A stretch of 37,488 bases of DNA from CALLJL01 sp964627255 (lineage in GTDB: Bacteria > Acidobacteriota > Aminicenantia > Aminicenantales > CALLJL01). Positions 1-7,696 of this stretch are shown in pieces. Position numbers and translations under genes: made by a program. The notes below the pieces were generated by a model. That model was given only the letters and a program-made list of their open reading frames with translations. It did not search any database and had not been told where the DNA came from. Location: NCBI GenBank assembly GCA_964627255.1, contig CAZVIN010000034.1, forward strand, positions 1 to 37,488. Reading direction: 5' to 3'. Position 1 is the stretch's first letter; each line of letters starts with the position of its first letter.

Positions 1-102
1 ATCGCAAACTTATCCTCTGACAAGCCTGGCGAAAAACGAAAAACGGCGATAATAGAAATAGACATGAAGGGAGAGAAAGGGAAGGTTAAAAAACCCCTAT
101 GA
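1..102 (+). CDS. 3' end of an upstream gene (partial, unknown)
   Basis: Frame 1 is open from the window edge to a TGA at 100-102, giving the last 33 residues of a protein. The tail is lysine-rich and contains a short hydrophobic strand-like segment (TAIIEID). The other two forward frames close early. Its stop overlaps the ATG of the next gene in an ATGA arrangement (99-102), which suggests translational coupling and supports this being a real gene end. Too little is visible to name a family. Confidence 0.45.
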   Translation: MANLSSDKPGEKRKTAIIEIDMKGEKGKVKKPL

Positions 103-2099
103 ATATAAGAAAAATAATAAAGGTTGTCTTATTTCTCCTTATTCTTAGGTTTTTAGCCTGGTGCTCTTCAGGGGCGGGCACTGCCTTCTATTCTAATGAA
201 TTAAGGGTCATTAGGGCGATAGTTTTAGTTGACCCCGCATTTGCGGAGCAGGCTAATTGGCAAGAGGCAGCCTCACGGTTAATTAATTTAGCGGCTGCTC
301 CCCTGGAGAAAGAGGCCGCAATTAAATTTTCTCTGGAAGAGTTCGCGCCTTTTACGTTTGAGGCAGGAGCCACCTTAGAAGCGGTCGCCGCGGCTCTAGA
401 CAAACAATTGGTTAAAGAAGAGGAAACGGTGGTTATTGGGCTTATTGCCGCCGCGGCTTCTAAATCGCCCCTTTTTGGTTTTTCCCTTTTCTCGGAAGGC
501 ATCGTTGTAGTCAAGGTCTTAGAAAGTGAAGCGCTCACTGTCCGCGCCTTGCTTCATGAATTAGCCCATCTTTTTGGCGCCGTCCATGTGGCCGACCCTG
601 ATTCTGTCTTAGACCTGTGGAACCGAGGAGAAAGACTTGACCAGCTTAACTTGACGCTTATTCGCCTTTTCCGGGAAAGAAACTTCGGCTCCCTGCGCTA
701 CCCCCTTAGCCGAGAAAAAAGAAAGGAGGTGCGCTCACTTTATCAGGAAATAGCCGCCTCCGTGCGCCGCCTGGAAAGGGAGATGAGAGCGAAAGGCGAT
801 AGCTCCTTCCGGAAAGTGCCTAATCTTCCTGACGATGTTTATTTAAACCTGGCCCATCTCGAGCTGGAGGAGAGGAATTATGAGGCGGTCTTAAGCTGTT
901 GCCAGGAAGCTCTTCGCCTGAACCCTGATTCCGTAGAAGCCCTGAATCTAATGGGTATCGCCCGCCGCCGGCAGGGCGCGATTGACGAGGCCATAGCCAT
1001 CTACCGGAAAATTCTCGACCGGCAGCCGCAAGAAGCGCGGGTCCTTTATAATTTAGGCATAGCTTTAGCCAAGCAGGGGAAGTTGGAGGATGCGCTTCAA
1101 GCCTATGAGCAAGCTCTAAAACTTCGACCCCGGATGGTCGAGGCGATGGGCAATCAAGCCGATGTTCTCCTTCGTCTCAGCCGAGAAAAAGAGGCCGAAG
1201 AAATATTAATGAAAGCTTTAGCCCTTAACAGTCGGTTTGCTCTGGGCTATGCGAACCTGGCCGAAGTTTATTTTAGGCGAGCGGAAAATGACCGGGCCAC
1301 AGAAATGGTTAACCGGGCGCTGGCGTTAGAGCCGGATTTGCCCGAAGGCCATAACATGAAGGGAAAGATTCTCCATCGTCAAGGTCTGGTCGATGAGGCC
1401 ATTAAAGAGTTTTCTTTAGCCCTGAAATTTGACCCCACCCAGGCCAAAGCGGCTCATAACTTAGGTAATTGTTATCTTGAAATAAACCGCCTCCAAGAGG
1501 CTAAAAAATATTTTGAGCTGGCCCAGAAGCTTTCGCCCTCGCTGGCCGAAGCTTATGAAGGGCTCGGCACCTGTCTCCTGGTGATGAAGGATGCCGAAGG
1601 CGCAATTTTCCATCTGCGCCGCGCTCGGGAGTTAGGGTTGAACTCCCTCGGGCTTCAGCTCAACTTGAGCACCGCTTTAATTTACCAGCAAAAATGGGCC
1701 GAAGCAGCGGAGGCGGCCCAAGAAGCGCTCAGGATTGAGCCCAAGTCAAGCTTAGCCTGGAATAATCTAGGGCTTTTAGCTCTCCAGGAGAAGAATTGGA
1801 ATCAGGCTGAGAAATATTTCCGTCAAGCCTTGGTCTATGATTCTCAAAATAAACAGGCCTTGGCTAACTTAGCCGCCCTTCTTCTCGCTCTCAACAGATG
1901 GGCCGAGGCTGCTGCTACTTATGAACAGTTGCTCAAGGAAAATCCAGGTGATGCTATAAGTCATAATAACCTCGCGGTAGCTTATTATCATTTAAAAGAC
2001 TATCGGCAAGCCTGGGCCCATATCCAGCAAGCTCTTTCCTTAGGTCTGGAAGTTAACCGCGAGTTTATGGAAGCCGTAAAGAAGCAGCTTAAGGACTAA
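99..2099 (+). CDS. Secreted metzincin-motif / TPR-repeat protein
   Basis: This 666-residue protein starts with a basic, hydrophobic segment (residues 3-22) that looks like a signal peptide or membrane anchor. Residues 153-163 read HELAHLFGAVH, a perfect HExxHxxGxxH zinc site of the metzincin clan (ligands H153, H157, H163; catalytic E154). Archaemetzincins (M54) have the same motif followed by conserved cysteines, which are absent here, so it is not a standard M54 member. From about residue 250 to the end there are roughly 12 consecutive 34-residue tetratricopeptide repeats. A cell-envelope protease with a protein-binding solenoid is the likely role; the substrate is unknown. Its ATG overlaps the previous stop, and its stop overlaps the convergent UvrA gene by 4 bases. 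Fold calls are firm; proteolytic activity is inferred. Confidence 0.8.
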   Translation: MNIRKIIKVVLFLLILRFLAWCSSGAGTAFYSNELRVIRAIVLVDPAFAEQANWQEAASRLINLAAAPLEKEAAIKFSLEEFAPFTFEAGATLEAVAAALDKQLVKEEETVVIGLIAAAASKSPLFGFSLFSEGIVVVKVLESEALTVRALLHELAHLFGAVHVADPDSVLDLWNRGERLDQLNLTLIRLFRERNFGSLRYPLSREKRKEVRSLYQEIAASVRRLEREMRAKGDSSFRKVPNLPDDVYLNLAHLELEERNYEAVLSCCQEALRLNPDSVEALNLMGIARRRQGAIDEAIAIYRKILDRQPQEARVLYNLGIALAKQGKLEDALQAYEQALKLRPRMVEAMGNQADVLLRLSREKEAEEILMKALALNSRFALGYANLAEVYFRRAENDRATEMVNRALALEPDLPEGHNMKGKILHRQGLVDEAIKEFSLALKFDPTQAKAAHNLGNCYLEINRLQEAKKYFELAQKLSPSLAEAYEGLGTCLLVMKDAEGAIFHLRRARELGLNSLGLQLNLSTALIYQQKWAEAAEAAQEALRIEPKSSLAWNNLGLLALQEKNWNQAEKYFRQALVYDSQNKQALANLAALLLALNRWAEAAATYEQLLKENPGDAISHNNLAVAYYHLKDYRQAWAHIQQALSLGLEVNREFMEAVKKQLKD

Positions 2100-4840
2100 A
2101 CGGAGCGCTCTAAGACTCGCTTCAAGAAGCGTCCAGTTATTGACTCCAAGTTTGAAGCCACCTGTTCTGGCGTGCCTTCAGCCATGATTCTTCCTCCCTC
2201 TTCCCCCCCCTCTGGACCGAGGTCGATGATATAATCGGCGCACTTAATTACTTCCAGATTATGCTCGATGACCACGACCGTATGACCAGCCTCGACCAAC
2301 TTTTGAAAGCAACGGAGCAAGACGAAGATGTCCGCGGGGTGAAGGCCGATAGTCGGTTCGTCGAAGAGGTAAACAATTTTTTTTCCTTGTTCATGGACAA
2401 GATGATGGGCTAATTTAAGGCGCTGTAATTCACCGCCCGAAAGCGTCGTCGTCGGCTGGCCTAACTGGATATAACCCAAACCAACCGCCACCAGCGGCTG
2501 AAGAAAACGAGTAACCTCAGGCGCTTCGCTGAAAAACTCCAGGGCCTCTTGAGCACTCATCGCTAAAACCTCAGCAATTGATTTTCCCCGGTATTTAACC
2601 TCTAAAATTTCTGGCTTGAAACGTCGACCCTGGCAGGCATCGCAGGTAAGGATGACATCCGAGAGGAACTGCATCTCGATAATCTGCTGGCCTGCTCCTT
2701 TGCATTCTTCGCACCGGCCGCCCGGCGTGTTAAAGGAAAAATAGCCAGGTTGAAGGCCAAGGAGTCGCGCTTCTCGAGTGGAGCTGAAAATTTCCCTGAT
2801 TCCGTCCATGGCCTTCATATAAGTCGCGGGAATCGAACGCGGGGAGGTGCTAAGGGGGGATTGGTCGACCATGATCAGCTTATCAACCAACTCCAACCCC
2901 CTGATTTCTTTAAAGCCGCCCCTGGCTTCACCCAGCCAGCCAAGGTAAAGCACGTCATAGAGAAGAGTGCTCTTGCCGGAGCCAGAAACCCCGGTTAAAC
3001 AGGTAAAACATCCCAACGGCAGGCGGGCGTCGATGTTTTTCAGGTTGTGCTTAGTTGCTCCAATTATTTGGATATAGCTGCGAGCCTGGCGCCGTTCGAA
3101 GGGCGGTTCGATGGCGAATTCCCGGCGCAGGTAGCGGGCGGTTAGGGTCGAACTTTCTTGGAGAAATTCAGTGAGCGGGCCAGAGTAGAGGACTTGACCT
3201 CCTGCCTCGCCCGCCCCAGGTCCGAGGTCGATGATATAATCGGCCGCCTGAATTATTTCGGGGTCATGCTCCACAACCAGGACGGTGTTGCCAATTTCTT
3301 TCAACGACTTCAAAGTATTAATTAGCCTTTGATTATCTCGAGGATGGAGTCCGATGGATGGCTCGTCTAAAACGAACAGAGTTCCCACCAAGGAGCTACT
3401 TAAGGCGGCGGCCAAGTTAATCCGCTGGGCCTCTCCTCCGCTAAGGGTGAAGGTCATTCGGTCCAGGGTAAGATAATCGACACCAACTTCGAGGAGAAAA
3501 CGGAGGCGATTTTGAATCTCCGCCAGCAGGCGCTCGGCCAGGCGTTGCTCCCAGGCCGAAAGTTGGAGGGATTTAAAAAAGGCGTCAGCCTCTCTCACGG
3601 TCAACCGCGTCACTTCGCCCAGTGATTTTCCCTGCACCTTGACCGCCAGGGCTTGGGGGTTAAGCCTCATCCCTTGGCAAGCCGGGCAAGGGATATATTT
3701 ACGGTAACGGCTGAGGAAGACCCGAACCTGGACCTTATATTTTTTGCTTTGCAGCCATTCGAAGAAACCCTTAACTCCGTAATAGCCATTACCACCTTCC
3801 AGGACAAATTTTTGCCATTTAGGTCTAAGGTCTTTAAAGGGGATATCAGTCGGAATCCCGCGGCGGCGGGCCTCAGATAGTAGTTCCTCCTGCAGCTCGT
3901 AAGAACCAGGCTTCGACCAGGGTTCAACCGCACCCGCGGCGAGCGATTTATTCCGGTCAGGGATAATCTTATCTTCATCAAGAACGGCTAAATCGCCAAA
4001 ACCATGACAAACAGGGCAAGCTCCCTGAGGTGAATTGAAGGAAAAAAGATTGGGGAAAGGTTCCTCATAGGCCAGGCCACAGGTCTTACATTCTAACTGG
4101 CTGGAAAAAATTTTTTCCGCCCCCGCCGAGGTTATTACTTTAAGCCGGCCTTCTCCCCTCCTTAAGGCCGATTCGAGGGAATCCACCAGCCTTTCCCTTT
4201 CTTCTGGGTCCAGCTGGAGGCGGTCAACAAAGACATCGACCGTTTTCAGCCGGCCGGCCCGGAAAGAGTCAAACTCTACCACTTTGCCCCCGCGAACCAA
4301 CCGGAAAAAACCGTCCTTCTTAAGCGGGGCTAAACCTTTCTCCAGAGGCCAGGCGAAGGTAATAATGATTTCCGTTCCCTGACCCAACTTAAACAGCTCA
4401 TCGACGATGGAATCGATTGTATCGCGACGGACAGGCTGGCCACATTGAAGACAATGGACAACTCCCACGCGGGCAAAGAGAACTCGCAGGTAGTCATGGA
4501 TTTCGGTGACCGTGGCCACTGTGGAGCGCGGATTCTTAGTGGCTGCTTTTTGCTGGATAGCCACTGCCGGCGTTATCCCTTCGATTAAGTCAGCATCAGG
4601 CTTGTCCATCCTTTCTAAGAACTGGCGAGCATAGGCCGAAAGAGATTCGATGTAGCGGCGCTGGCCTTCGGCATAAAGAGTATCAAAGGCCAGCGAGGAT
4701 TTTCCGGAGCCGCTGCGGCCCGTGACCACGATAAAATGATAAAGAGGCAGGTCAAGGTCGATATTTTTGAGGTTATGAACTCGGACGCCGCGAAGGCGAA
4801 TGATATCCTGTTCTTTAAAGTCAGCTTTGACGGTAGCCAT
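2096..4840 (-). CDS. uvrA: UvrA-family excinuclease ATPase (possible paralogue lineage)
   Basis: The 914-residue protein has the full UvrA layout: a Walker A GRSGSGKSS at residues 41-49, a UvrB-binding-like insert, zinc-binding CxxC pairs, an LSGGEAQR signature with DEPSIGLH, then a second ABC module with Walker A GVSGSGKST, a CxxC...CxxC zinc finger, LSGGELQR and DEPTIGLH. In nucleotide excision repair UvrA dimers load UvrB on damaged DNA. Both ATPase sites look intact. Details differ from textbook UvrA1: INLAAALSSSLVGTLFVLDEP in the first module and LFDEPTIGLH in the second. These resemble paralogous UvrA proteins found beside a canonical copy in some bacteria, so it may not be the housekeeping gene. 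It converges on the TPR gene with overlapping stops. No strong ribosome binding site precedes the ATG. Confidence 0.9.
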   Translation of the reverse strand: MATVKADFKEQDIIRLRGVRVHNLKNIDLDLPLYHFIVVTGRSGSGKSSLAFDTLYAEGQRRYIESLSAYARQFLERMDKPDADLIEGITPAVAIQQKAATKNPRSTVATVTEIHDYLRVLFARVGVVHCLQCGQPVRRDTIDSIVDELFKLGQGTEIIITFAWPLEKGLAPLKKDGFFRLVRGGKVVEFDSFRAGRLKTVDVFVDRLQLDPEERERLVDSLESALRRGEGRLKVITSAGAEKIFSSQLECKTCGLAYEEPFPNLFSFNSPQGACPVCHGFGDLAVLDEDKIIPDRNKSLAAGAVEPWSKPGSYELQEELLSEARRRGIPTDIPFKDLRPKWQKFVLEGGNGYYGVKGFFEWLQSKKYKVQVRVFLSRYRKYIPCPACQGMRLNPQALAVKVQGKSLGEVTRLTVREADAFFKSLQLSAWEQRLAERLLAEIQNRLRFLLEVGVDYLTLDRMTFTLSGGEAQRINLAAALSSSLVGTLFVLDEPSIGLHPRDNQRLINTLKSLKEIGNTVLVVEHDPEIIQAADYIIDLGPGAGEAGGQVLYSGPLTEFLQESSTLTARYLRREFAIEPPFERRQARSYIQIIGATKHNLKNIDARLPLGCFTCLTGVSGSGKSTLLYDVLYLGWLGEARGGFKEIRGLELVDKLIMVDQSPLSTSPRSIPATYMKAMDGIREIFSSTREARLLGLQPGYFSFNTPGGRCEECKGAGQQIIEMQFLSDVILTCDACQGRRFKPEILEVKYRGKSIAEVLAMSAQEALEFFSEAPEVTRFLQPLVAVGLGYIQLGQPTTTLSGGELQRLKLAHHLVHEQGKKIVYLFDEPTIGLHPADIFVLLRCFQKLVEAGHTVVVIEHNLEVIKCADYIIDLGPEGGEEGGRIMAEGTPEQVASNLESITGRFLKRVLERSV

Positions 4841-4871
4841 GGCCGTTTAAAGGCAGAATTACTATTATATA

Positions 4872-5058
4872 AAAAATCTAAAATTTAAAGAACTGCATGA
4901 GCGCGCTCTTGAAGAAGTTGCCCATCTTATGGGCTGTCGCTATAAGACTCTGGCCCAGCTCATGATTTAACCTGGATTGCCCTCATGAAACTCCCGAAGC
5001 GGAGAGGCCGGCGACTGATTCCGCGCTCGAGGCGGCGGGCGTAATTCCTCGGGGTTAG
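4872..5058 (+). pseudogene. Possible decayed antitoxin-like coding remnant
   Basis: The frame through 4881-4970 reads as plausible protein (KELHERALEEVAHLMG, then CRYKTLAQLMI, stop), without a start codon or ribosome binding site. After a +1 shift a second open stretch runs to a TAG at 5056-5058 and is rich in E, A and P. The first part loosely resembles the C-terminal half of ribbon-helix-helix (BrnA/CopG-like) antitoxins, where a YQTL-type motif is common. That comparison is from memory and weak. It may be chance open reading frame. Confidence 0.25.
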
Positions 5059-5228
5059 GAGAACAAGGACATCTAACCTGGCCGAAATTCTGCCCTTTAA
5101 CCTTTTAGGTTCTTATCCAATTTAGTTGATGGAAATAAAAGTGGGGAAAAGGCGAGGAAAGGGCTAACTTCTTCTTTTTTTTATAGTTAGGATTTATCAA
5201 ACCATAGAAGATGTTCTGCCTGCACTCT

Positions 5229-5329
5229 GGCTCTGATATTTTGTCCTTAAGCTGTATCTTTACTCCGATGAAATCTTATAGCTATCCAATAAATTATCCA
5301 GTTTTTATCAAATAATCGCGAGACCAACC
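5229..5329 (+). repeat. Direct repeat copy A (~100 bp) upstream of mntP
   Basis: This stretch matches 6286-6387 in the same orientation, with about 17 differences over ~101 aligned bases (roughly 83% identity, one 1-base gap). The best conserved blocks are CTCTGATAT at the left, CCAATAAATTATCCAG in the middle and TAATCGCGAGA at the right. The two copies lie on either side of mntP. There are no obvious terminal inverted repeats. Read on the minus strand, this copy carries a frameshift relative to copy B. Confidence 0.8.
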
Positions 5330-5508
5330 CCATTTTATTGCTTCTCTCGCGGGCCGAAAACAAAATGAAAAAATCCCAGTCGCTTATCTCAGTCCTTAGG
5401 AGTTAGGAGATTTTCTTGTTTTTGCCTGCGTGGCCTAACCCCACCCTGAAAATTTCGGCTTCCTTTTTTTAAGTAGAAATTTTGCTTTGATTATTTTATA
5501 ACCTCCTT

Positions 5509-5568
5509 GGTGATTTTGTCCTCCTTTGATTTTAGTAAGAAGCCGCTGATTTCTAACAAAGAATCACC
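5509..5568. repeat. Inverted repeat before mntP
   Basis: GGTGATT at 5509-5515 is perfectly complementary to AATCACC at 5562-5568, with a 46-base loop. It lies 23 bases before the mntP start, so it could fold in the leader or bind a protein. The long loop makes it weak evidence on its own. Confidence 0.3.
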
Positions 5569-5591
5569 TTTGGCTTAAAAGGCAAGGTCCT

Positions 5592-6140
5592 ATGATTATC
5601 CTGATTGCTTTCGCCTTGGCTCTGGATGCTTTTGCGGTGACGGCCGGCATTGGAGCTAACCTAAGGGGCTTGAGCTGGAGAGCGTCGCTCCGGTTAGCTT
5701 TTCATTTTGGCCTTTTCCAGTTTTTTATGCCCCTTCTGGGCTGGTTGGCGAGCGAAGGCCTGGTAAACCTCATCCGGAATTTTGACCACTGGGTAGCCTT
5801 CTTTATCTTGACCCTGGTCGGCGGTCGGATGGTTATCTCGGGCTTAAAAGGCCAAAAGAGGCCGGTTTCCGAAGCCGACCTGACTAAGGGTTGGCCGCTC
5901 CTTCTCCTGGCCATAGCTACCAGTCTGGACGCGCTGGCTGTGGGGTTTACTCTGGCCACGCTAAGCATAAATATTTTTACTGCCGCCGTTCTTATCGGGT
6001 TGGTGGCTTTTTCTTTAACCCTACTCGCTGCCTTCCTCAGCCCCTATTTGGGCCGCTTAGCCGGTAGATGGGCTGAGCTTTTAGGCGGCCTTATTCTTAT
6101 CGGCATCGGACTGAGGATATTGATGACCCATCTGCATTAA
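5592..6140 (+). CDS. mntP: MntP-type manganese efflux pump
   Basis: This 182-residue inner-membrane protein has about six hydrophobic helices in two homologous halves. Each half has the family's conserved aspartate: ALDAFAV with D12 in helix 1 and TSLDALAVG with D113 after the central loop. MntP (YebN) exports Mn(II) to avoid manganese toxicity, and the length fits the family (about 185-190). The ATG is preceded by AAAAGG about 9 bases upstream. It stands alone between two copies of a ~100 bp repeat. In several bacteria mntP is controlled by MntR or a yybP-ykoY riboswitch; neither is obvious here. Confidence 0.9.
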   Translation: MIILIAFALALDAFAVTAGIGANLRGLSWRASLRLAFHFGLFQFFMPLLGWLASEGLVNLIRNFDHWVAFFILTLVGGRMVISGLKGQKRPVSEADLTKGWPLLLLAIATSLDALAVGFTLATLSINIFTAAVLIGLVAFSLTLLAAFLSPYLGRLAGRWAELLGGLILIGIGLRILMTHLH

Positions 6141-6148
6141 GCTCGGGC

Positions 6149-6187
6149 TAAACCAGGCGGTTTAATGGGCTCTCTAGCGTTTTTTTT
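6149..6187 (+). terminator. Possible terminator after mntP
   Basis: TAAACC (6149-6154) and GGTTTA (6159-6164) form a perfect 6 bp stem with a 4-base loop, 9 bases after the mntP stop codon. A run of T residues follows at 6180-6187. The 15-base gap between stem and T-run is longer than in a textbook intrinsic terminator, so the call is tentative. Confidence 0.35.
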
Positions 6188-6285
6188 GGCAGGTTTAATT
6201 GATAAGCCAAACTGGCGGAAGCGACGAGGGAAGGCTTAGCCTGGCCAATCTCCCTTATAAAAAATAAGGCAAAAAAAACCATTCC

Positions 6286-6387
6286 GGCTCTGATATCTTG
6301 GCCTTAAACTTCATCTCTCCTCCGCTAAAATCTTATCGTTGCCCAATAAATTATCCAGTTTTTTATCAACTAATCGCGAGATGAACC
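6286..6387 (+). repeat. Direct repeat copy B (~100 bp) downstream of mntP
   Basis: This is the partner of 5229-5329, same orientation, about 83% identical. On the minus strand this copy reads as the end of a possible small ORF (LDNLLGNDKILAEER, stop) that runs into a GGAGGAG-preceded ATG with about 19 codons. Copy A breaks both frames, so neither is likely to be a functional gene now. The pair may be remnants of a former gene or of a non-coding repeat family. Confidence 0.8.
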
Positions 6388-6467
6388 AAGAATAAATATT
6401 TGAAAAAAAAGAACCGCCTGGATTGGGCCATTATTAGTCGGTTTTTGACCGCTCGAGGCCCAGGTTC

Positions 6468-7661
6468 TTAGTAACAAGCTTTTTCTAAGGCTTGATTGAG
6501 GTCAGCTTCTAAATCGGCGTAATCTTCGCAGCCCACCGAAAGACGGATAAGGTCATCAGTGATTCCCGCCTCTTCTCTTTCTTCGCGAGGAACTGCGGCG
6601 TGGGTCATACTGGCTGGATGTTGAATCAGCGTTTCTATCCCGCCCAAGGAGACAGCTAAGGTGCAGAGCCGGACCGAGTTGATAAAGCGGCGTCCGGCTT
6701 CAAAACCTCCCTTGAGGCCGAAGCAAAGCATCGAGCCGGGCCCGCGCATTTGTTTTCGGGCCAGTTCAGCCTGGGGATGACTTTCGAGGCCAGGATAGTT
6801 CACCCAGTTGACCAAAGGATGCTCGTTAAGGAAGCGAGCTAACCTTTGGGCGTTCTCCTGGCTTTTAGTAACGCGCAGGGCTAAGGTTTTAACCCCGCGC
6901 AGGACGAGCCAGGCTTGATGAGGGTCCATGGTGCCGCCAAAATTCACGAGGACACGGCGTAGCCGCTGGTAGAGCTTATCTTCTTTAGTAATTATTATGC
7001 CGCCAACGACATCACTGTGGCCGTTGATAAACTTAGTTAGGCTATGCAGGACAATGTCCGCTCCTAAATTAAGCGGATTCTGGAGGATGGGGCTGGCAAA
7101 GGTATTATCAACTATCAGCCAGCAATTATTTTTTTTCGCCCACTCGGCACAAGCTTGAATATCAGTCAGCGCCATTGTGGGGTTAGCCGGGGTCTCGATA
7201 AAAAGCAGCTTCGTTTCAGGTCGGAGATGCGCCTCGATATTTTCCAGGCTGGAAGTGTCGACGAAAGAGGCGCTTATCCCAAAGCGAGAAAACTCCTTCT
7301 CGACCACTACTCGAGTGGCGCCGTAGACTGAGGCAGTGCTGATAAGATGCGTGTTTTGCTCCAAGAGAGCTAAAAGAACGGTGGTTATTGCCGCCATGCC
7401 AGTGGCAGTGGCTAAGGCCGAGGTCCCGTTTTCCAGGATGGCTAAGCACTCTTCCAGGGCCTGGACCGTGGGATTGCCCAGGCGGGTATAAATATAACCC
7501 TTTTCTTGGCCCGCAAAGAGAGCGGCGCCCTGCTCAGCGGAATGAAAGGCAAAGGTGGATGATTGATAAATCGGCACGGAAACGCCGCCGAAGAGGGGGT
7601 CAGGCTCAGAACCGGCATGGATGACCTTAGACATAAGTCCCAGTTTTGATGGGTCACTCAA
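6468..7661 (-). CDS. Cys/Met metabolism PLP enzyme, methionine gamma-lyase-like
   Basis: A 397-residue member of the cystathionine gamma-synthase/methionine gamma-lyase family (PLP fold type I). The Schiff-base lysine is K210 in HSLTKFINGHSD, and D185 in VDNTFASP pairs with the pyridine nitrogen. The C-terminal run SLGGIETLIQHPASMTH is typical. Overall the sequence most resembles methionine gamma-lyases, which split methionine to methanethiol, ammonia and 2-oxobutyrate. The active-site cysteine after YG in Pseudomonas methionine gamma-lyase is alanine here (A115), so cystathionine lyase/synthase or O-acetylhomoserine sulfhydrylase activity remains possible. The start is a TTG with a perfect AAGGAGG 7 bases upstream. 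It lies 35 bases after the propeller gene, probably in the same transcript. Confidence 0.88.
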   Translation of the reverse strand: MSDPSKLGLMSKVIHAGSEPDPLFGGVSVPIYQSSTFAFHSAEQGAALFAGQEKGYIYTRLGNPTVQALEECLAILENGTSALATATGMAAITTVLLALLEQNTHLISTASVYGATRVVVEKEFSRFGISASFVDTSSLENIEAHLRPETKLLFIETPANPTMALTDIQACAEWAKKNNCWLIVDNTFASPILQNPLNLGADIVLHSLTKFINGHSDVVGGIIITKEDKLYQRLRRVLVNFGGTMDPHQAWLVLRGVKTLALRVTKSQENAQRLARFLNEHPLVNWVNYPGLESHPQAELARKQMRGPGSMLCFGLKGGFEAGRRFINSVRLCTLAVSLGGIETLIQHPASMTHAAVPREEREEAGITDDLIRLSVGCEDYADLEADLNQALEKACY

Positions 7662-7668
7662 GGAGAAG

Positions 7669-7675
7669 CCTCCTT
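7669..7675 (-). promoter_or_regulatory. Ribosome binding site fixing a TTG start
   Basis: On the minus strand AAGGAGG lies exactly 7 bases before the TTG at 7661-7659. It selects this non-ATG start for the PLP enzyme over the in-frame ATG nine codons later, which has no comparable site. Confidence 0.7.
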
Positions 7676-7696
7676 AGATTAATTTATGAGATTTGC

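Larger units (their letters stand above)
4841..5591. other. Gene-poor intergenic stretch upstream of mntP
   Basis: No intact gene of useful length was found in these 751 bases. The stretch holds a short decayed coding remnant (4872-5058), the first copy of a ~100 bp repeat (5229-5329), and an inverted repeat just before mntP (5509-5568). The rest is AT-rich with nothing I recognise. I looked for a manganese (yybP-ykoY) riboswitch before mntP and saw no convincing core. Confidence 0.6.
6141..6467. other. Intergenic stretch downstream of mntP
   Basis: These 327 bases lie between the mntP stop and the convergent PLP enzyme gene. They contain a small hairpin with a T-run (6149-6187) and the second copy of the ~100 bp repeat (6286-6387). 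No open reading frame of note is present. Confidence 0.6.

Noticed and set aside
5330..5591. Manganese (yybP-ykoY) riboswitch before mntP
   Set aside because: The conserved core was not found; only a long-loop inverted repeat is present.
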